A stretch of DNA of 64,000 nucleotides from Bryobacteraceae bacterium (GTDB taxonomy: Bacteria; Acidobacteriota; Terriglobia; Bryobacterales; Bryobacteraceae), in NCBI GenBank assembly GCA_025928545.1, contig JAICJH010000009.1, positions 62,001 through 126,000 on the forward strand, written 5' to 3'. Made by a program: the position numbers and the translations under genes. Shown here piece after piece: positions 60,206-64,000 of this stretch. Below the pieces are notes generated by a model. The model ran no database searches, was not told the origin of the DNA, and was given only the letters and a program-made list of their open reading frames with translations. Positions within the stretch are counted from its first letter, which is position 1. The number at the start of each line of letters is the position of its first letter.

Positions 60206-60631
60206 ATGCGCCCGATCTCAGCATTGACCATCGTCTACGATGCGACCTGTGGCCTTTGCAGCGGCGTTCGGGAATGGATTTGCCACCAGCCAGCTCTGAT
60301 GACCACGGAGTTTCTGGCTCTGGACTCACCCGAACGGCTGCGGCGATTTCCCCAGCTGCCGCCCGGCGAACTGGCCGTGATTGCCAACACCGGCGAAGTC
60401 TGGCTTGGCAATCACGCCTGGATAGTATGCTTGTGGGCATTGCGCGATTATCGCGATTGGGCGCTCCGTCTCTCGCGCCCGCCGCTTTCGCTCATGGCGC
60501 GGGAGGCCTTCGCGGTTGTATCGCGGAACAAAGCCGGAATTTCCGGTCTGCTCGGCCGAAAAAGCGACCGCGAACTGGAACAGGAACTCAGAAAGGTGAT
60601 CGTCCCGAAATGCGAAACAGCGGCGACTTAA
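60206..60631 (+). CDS. DCC family thiol-disulfide oxidoreductase-like protein (DUF393)
   Basis: 141 residues. The family signature is IVYDATCGLCSGVREWI, with the CxxC pair (Cys14 and Cys17) in the position of the YDxxCxLC motif. The rest is an alpha/beta thioredoxin-like fold with several Trp. DCC proteins are predicted thiol redox proteins; the substrate is unknown. It lies one base after the membrane gene and overlaps the tetR gene by 22 bp, so all three should be translated from one message. Confidence 0.87.
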   Translation: MRPISALTIVYDATCGLCSGVREWICHQPALMTTEFLALDSPERLRRFPQLPPGELAVIANTGEVWLGNHAWIVCLWALRDYRDWALRLSRPPLSLMAREAFAVVSRNKAGISGLLGRKSDRELEQELRKVIVPKCETAAT

Positions 60632-61287
60632 AAGCTCCGGTCAAGAGCGAGGAAACACGGCTGAGGATTCTCAATTCCGCGCTCGATCTGTTCCGCGAAA
60701 AGGGTTTCGAGGCGGCGACAATGCGCGATATCGCCGCTCGCGCCGGAGTCGCGACGGGAGCGGCGTATTACTATTTCCGTTCAAAAGACGCGATCGTCCT
60801 TGCCTTCTACAGGCAGGCGGCGGAAGCCATGGCCCCGGAACTGGAAGAAATCCTCGCCGGCAGCGCGGACGCCAAAAAACGTCTGGCGGCGATATTGAAC
60901 GCCAAACTCAAATACTTCGAACCCAGCCGGCGGCTTCTCGTCGCGCTCGCGGCTCATGTCGATTCCGAGAATCCGCTCTCGCCCTTCAGCGACGAAACAA
61001 GAGAGATCCGCGAGCAGGATATCCATGTTTTCGAGCGAGCTCTCGCCGGCAGCAAACTGCGCATCCCCGATGATCTGGGCGGTACCCTGCCCCGCCTGAT
61101 CTGGCTTTATCAAATGGGAATCATCCTTTATTGGATTCATGACAGATCCCCGTCTCAATCGAAGACCGCAATACTGATCGACAAGAGCCTGCACCTGATC
61201 GTGCGTCTGATCCAGTTATCCGGCCTCCCGCTGATGCGCCCTCTTCGCCGCCAGGCACTCGAGCTGTTTCACGCGGTTGCGGATTAA
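60610..61287 (+). CDS. TetR/AcrR family regulator of the operator-triplet operon
   Basis: 225 residues. The N-terminal HTH includes ILNSALDLFREKGFEAATM and IAARAGVATGAAYYYFRSKD, typical of TetR. The C-terminal ligand domain (about 80-225) resembles TetR_C of the AcrR group. Its start (ATG at 60610) lies within the DCC gene. It is presumably the repressor that binds the TGAAC-N2-GTTCA palindromes at the operon promoter and so controls its own synthesis. Confidence 0.92.
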   Translation: MRNSGDLKAPVKSEETRLRILNSALDLFREKGFEAATMRDIAARAGVATGAAYYYFRSKDAIVLAFYRQAAEAMAPELEEILAGSADAKKRLAAILNAKLKYFEPSRRLLVALAAHVDSENPLSPFSDETREIREQDIHVFERALAGSKLRIPDDLGGTLPRLIWLYQMGIILYWIHDRSPSQSKTAILIDKSLHLIVRLIQLSGLPLMRPLRRQALELFHAVAD

Positions 61288-61298
61288 ACTGGAAGCAG

Positions 61299-62597
61299 AT
61301 GCAGTGTCGTTTCGCACCGATTGTTATCGCAGGCTTAATCTCGGCTGTTGCGCTGAGCGCCCAGGCGCCTGCATCGCGGATCCGCACCCCCTCGGTGATG
61401 CCGATCACCGCGATTACAATTGCCGGCAATAAGACTCTCAACACCAATGCGATCCTCGCCGCTTCCGGGCTGAAGGTCAACGAGAACGGCAGCGCCGCTG
61501 TCTTCGACGCCGCGCGCGACCGCCTGCTCGACACCGGCTATTTCGACCAGGTCAGCTACAGCTTCCGCCAGCAGGATCTCGGCTTCGCGGTTACGTTCAA
61601 CGTCACGGAAATGAAGCAGGTCTTTCCCATCCTGGTCGAAGGCCTGCCGATTACCGCCGATCGAGTCAAAGAAATTCTCAAAGAGAAGGATCCTCTGTTT
61701 AATGGACTCCTGCCTGGCACGAAGCAGGTTACCGACCGCGCGGCTGCGGCCGTGGAACAAGCCATTGGACTGCGGGTTCGCGCACGTGTTATCCCGACCG
61801 GTGCCGATCGCTACGAAGTGCAGTTCGCGCCGGTTGAGGGCCTGCCCGTAATTGCGGACGTTACTTTTGAAGGAAGCACGATTGTCAAAGCCTCTGAACT
61901 GCACGAATTGATGATCCAGAACGGAATCGGTCAGGTCTTCAGCGATTCCAATATCCGGACCCTGCTCGACCGCTATGTGCGCCCGTTGTTTGAGAAGCAA
62001 GGCTATATGCGCGTGAGCTTCCCCACGATCACCAGTAAACCGGCGGTTGGGGTAAAGGGGCTCGACGTCCACGTGGTGATTTCCGATGGTCCCCGCTTCC
62101 AACTCGGCACCCTGTCGGTTCGCGGACCCGCAGCCAACGACAGCAAGCGCATCCTCCGGATGGCGAATGTTCCACGCGGCGATTTTGCGAATGGCGACGA
62201 CCTTGCCCAGGGAGCCACCCGCATCCGCGACGTTCTCCGGGGAGAAGGTTTTCTCGATGTCACCGTCACTACGGGCCAAAACATAGACGACTCCAGCAAA
62301 ACCGTCGATGCCTGGTTCGACGTGAATCCGGGCGAGGTCTACACTTTCGGACATCTCGAAGTGCTCGGTCTGGGGCTGGATGGCGAAGCGGCCATCCGGA
62401 AACTCTGGAGCGTTAAACCCGGCGATCCTTTTCCTGGCGGCTACCCCGATTATTTCGTCTCGACCGTAAAGCAGCAGGGGCTTTTCGACAACTTGAACTC
62501 GATTACCGCCATACCCTCCATCAACCGGCAAACACGGGTGGTCGACGTGTCGCTCCACTTTTCCAGCGGACCGGCTCTGGGCGAGCGTCCGCACTGA
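61299..62597 (+). CDS. POTRA-domain protein without a beta-barrel
   Basis: 432 residues with a signal peptide (to about residue 24). Four or five POTRA-like modules can be traced: ITIAGNKTLNTNAILAASGL (about 36-55) with LDTGYFDQVSYSF, then FPILVEGLPITADRVKEIL, then DVTFEGSTIVKASELHELM with YGRPLFEKQGYMRV-like (RPLFEKQGYMRV), FQLGTLSVRGPAANDSKRI, and FGHLEVLGLGLDGEAAIRK. It stops after the last one (RVVDVSLHFSSG). BamA/TamA proteins carry a C-terminal 16-strand barrel, absent here, so this should be a soluble periplasmic protein. It is 11 bp after tetR, probably in the same operon. Confidence 0.82.
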   Translation: MQCRFAPIVIAGLISAVALSAQAPASRIRTPSVMPITAITIAGNKTLNTNAILAASGLKVNENGSAAVFDAARDRLLDTGYFDQVSYSFRQQDLGFAVTFNVTEMKQVFPILVEGLPITADRVKEILKEKDPLFNGLLPGTKQVTDRAAAAVEQAIGLRVRARVIPTGADRYEVQFAPVEGLPVIADVTFEGSTIVKASELHELMIQNGIGQVFSDSNIRTLLDRYVRPLFEKQGYMRVSFPTITSKPAVGVKGLDVHVVISDGPRFQLGTLSVRGPAANDSKRILRMANVPRGDFANGDDLAQGATRIRDVLRGEGFLDVTVTTGQNIDDSSKTVDAWFDVNPGEVYTFGHLEVLGLGLDGEAAIRKLWSVKPGDPFPGGYPDYFVSTVKQQGLFDNLNSITAIPSINRQTRVVDVSLHFSSGPALGERPH

Positions 62598-62599
62598 AC

Positions 62600-63382
62600 A
62601 TGCTGATCGCCATTACCCGTGAGGTCAGCACCTCGCTCGCATCCTGCGAACTCACCTGGCTGGAGCGGGAGCCGATTGACATTGAGAAAGCCAGAGCCGA
62701 GCATCACGCTTACGAGCGCTGCCTGGCGGAACTGGGCGCGCACGTCATTTCCCTGCCAGCGCTCGATGCCCATCCCGATGCGGTCTTCGTGGAAGATCCG
62801 GCCATAGTGCTGGACGAAGTGGCGGTAATTACAACCATGGGCGCTGAAAGCCGTCGTGGCGAGCGCGCCAGCCTGGCCGCCGCCATCGCGCCCTATCGCC
62901 CGTTGATCCACATGCGGGATCCCGCGAAGCTGGAAGGCGGCGATGTGATGCGGGTAGGCCGCAGCCTGTACGTCGGACTCTCCGCGCGTACCGACGCTGC
63001 CGGCATTGCGCAACTGGCGGATGAGCTGAAGCCTTACGGATATGAAGTTCATGCCGTACAACTGTTTGACTGCCTGCACCTCAAGTCGGCGTGCTGCTGT
63101 ATTGGGGAAGGCTGTGTTCTGCTGAACTTCGATTGGGTCGATCCCGCGCCCTTCCTGAACTATCGGCTGATTGAAGTGGCGCCGTCGGAGCCGGGGGCTG
63201 CGAACGCTCTGCTGGTTGGAAACGCGGTGGTGATGCCGAACGCTTATCCGTTGACGGCGGCCCGCCTGCGAACCGAAGGCTTCCCGGTGGTCGAACTGGA
63301 TATGACCGAACTCATGAAAGCCGAGTCGGGAGTGACCTGCTCCAGTTTACTTTTTCAGGCTCCAAAAGTGCTAGATTCTTAG
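62600..63382 (+). CDS. Dimethylargininase (DDAH)-type amidinotransferase-fold hydrolase
   Basis: 260 residues of the DDAH/arginine deiminase superfamily, which hydrolyses N-methylated arginines to citrulline. Active-site regions: FVEDPAIVLDEVAV (acid), KLEGGDVMRVG, LFDCLHLKSACCCIG (His) and the catalytic Cys247 in SGVTCSSLLFQAP. An unusual Cys cluster (ACCCIGEGC) follows the active-site His. It starts two bases after the POTRA gene stop. Arginine deiminase-like activity is an alternative that the sequence cannot exclude. Confidence 0.9.
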   Translation: MLIAITREVSTSLASCELTWLEREPIDIEKARAEHHAYERCLAELGAHVISLPALDAHPDAVFVEDPAIVLDEVAVITTMGAESRRGERASLAAAIAPYRPLIHMRDPAKLEGGDVMRVGRSLYVGLSARTDAAGIAQLADELKPYGYEVHAVQLFDCLHLKSACCCIGEGCVLLNFDWVDPAPFLNYRLIEVAPSEPGAANALLVGNAVVMPNAYPLTAARLRTEGFPVVELDMTELMKAESGVTCSSLLFQAPKVLDS

Positions 63383-63384
63383 GC

Positions 63385-64000
63385 ATGTTCAGGTACTTTG
63401 GAATTTTCGCCTTCACCACTCTGGCTTTCGCGCAAGCCCCCAATCAGGCCGCCGCGCCTTTCGTCGCTCATCAGCTGAAGCCCAACGTTTACTGGGTGGA
63501 AGGCGGCGGCGGTAACAGCGGGGTGATCGTCGGCGCAAATGGCGTGGTCGTAATCGACGCGAAGACCAGCGCCGCTGGTGGCAAACAACTGCTCGATGAA
63601 ATCGCGAAGATCACCCCGAAGCCGGTAACAACGGTGATTCTGACCCATAGCGACGGAGACCACGTGAACGGGCTGGCGTCATTCCCGACGGGCGTGAAAA
63701 TCATCGCTCACGAGAACAACAAGAAGGAGCAGGAAACTGCGTTGGCCGCGGGCGGCCGCGGCGCTCCTCCGGCGGATCGCCTTCCTTCTCAGGTGATCTC
63801 CAAAAATACGGACACATTGACGCTGGAAGGGGAGAAATTCGAACTGCACCACTGGGCGCCGGCGCATACCAGCGGGGATCTCATCGTCTATTTGGCGGCG
63901 GAAAAGATTGTCTTCACGGGCGATATTATTGCCACACAGATGCCCGATCCGCTGATTCACCTCGAAAAGAACGGTTCCTCGGAAGGCTGGATCACCACCG
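63385..64000 (+). CDS. Exported metallo-beta-lactamase-fold hydrolase, cut by the window end
   Basis: First 205 residues. Signal peptide MFRYFGIFAFTTLAFAQ. Then a MBL fold: NVYWVEGGGGNSGVIVGANG, VVVIDAKTSAAGGKQL, and the metal motif ILTHSDGDHVNGL, in which the second His of the HxHxDH motif is replaced by Asp. The next ligand is the His in WAPAHTSGDLIVYL and then VFTGDII. Zinc binding may therefore be atypical. It begins two bases after the DDAH gene and continues past the edge. The substrate is unknown. Confidence 0.9.
   Translation, partial: MFRYFGIFAFTTLAFAQAPNQAAAPFVAHQLKPNVYWVEGGGGNSGVIVGANGVVVIDAKTSAAGGKQLLDEIAKITPKPVTTVILTHSDGDHVNGLASFPTGVKIIAHENNKKEQETALAAGGRGAPPADRLPSQVISKNTDTLTLEGEKFELHHWAPAHTSGDLIVYLAAEKIVFTGDIIATQMPDPLIHLEKNGSSEGWITT

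Noticed and set aside
61335-62594. A 419-codon minus-strand frame opposite the POTRA gene
   Set aside because: It lies within the POTRA gene, which has a signal peptide and coherent repeats. The antisense frame has none.
1-64000. CRISPR arrays, tRNA, rRNA, prophage or insertion sequence
   Set aside because: I found no regularly spaced repeats, no cloverleaf candidates in the gaps and no transposase, integrase or phage structural gene. Small RNAs cannot be excluded.

Overview
The window looks like chromosomal DNA of an Acidobacteriota of the Bryobacterales/Solibacter type. The grounds are four members of the lineage-expanded TIGR03435 family, two proteins with the TIGR03437 C-terminal domain, an Oar-like TonB-dependent receptor with an N-terminal carboxypeptidase-regulatory domain, an exported DinB protein and a high-GC, Gram-negative gene set (LolA, TolC, BON lipoprotein, POTRA protein). 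This placement rests on family recognition, not on a search. I see no rRNA, tRNA, CRISPR array, phage or insertion sequence.

Layout. 1-3 kb: lolA and type II secretion/type IV pilus genes F and E (E cut by the left edge). 3-14 kb: secreted or surface proteins (TIGR03435, TIGR03437, alpha/beta hydrolase, a carboxypeptidase-regulatory repeat protein and a large TonB-dependent receptor that converge on one terminator, DinB). 14-20 kb: a BON lipoprotein, a 25-residue membrane peptide and a TetR-controlled tripartite drug efflux operon (tetR-tolC-emrA-emrB type). 20-31.7 kb: an M49-like peptidase/ubiX/unknown operon, type II NADH dehydrogenase, a kinase/PP2C phosphatase pair, an APC permease, an Amt transporter with a small membrane partner, an exported methyltransferase and a CE15-like esterase. 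31.7-42.4 kb: three more TIGR03435 genes (one frameshifted), rpmI-rplT followed by a ZapB-like coiled coil, zapA, ferrochelatase and glutaminyl cyclase, then a frameshifted M16 peptidase and a membrane-anchored STAND-like protein without the Walker A lysine. 42.4-46 kb: bifunctional nuclease, a TIGR03437 protein and miaB. 46-53 kb: a phosphate island, phoU-porin-pstSCAB-phoU. 53-59.7 kb: DUF72, MFS transporter, der, a barrel-less amidohydrolase remnant, TIGR02206, DUF4097 and ZIP proteins, and a STAS protein. 59.7-64 kb: a consensus promoter with three TGAAC-N2-GTTCA sites, then a co-directional run of membrane protein, DCC thiol protein, TetR regulator, POTRA-only protein, dimethylargininase and metallo-beta-lactamase-fold hydrolase (cut by the right edge).

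Large-scale signals. The plus strand is visibly G-rich over about the first 33 kb whichever strand the genes use, and C-rich from about 35 kb to 61 kb. That is the pattern expected where the replication terminus lies. A 23-bp repeat occurs three times (once at 6.5 kb, twice in tandem at 53.0 kb) and forms the end of one phoU gene. Three unrelated exported proteins carry Gly/Arg-rich low-complexity tracts. The best candidates for an undescribed system are the operator-triplet operon at 59.7-64 kb and the lysine-less STAND-like membrane protein at 41.2 kb.
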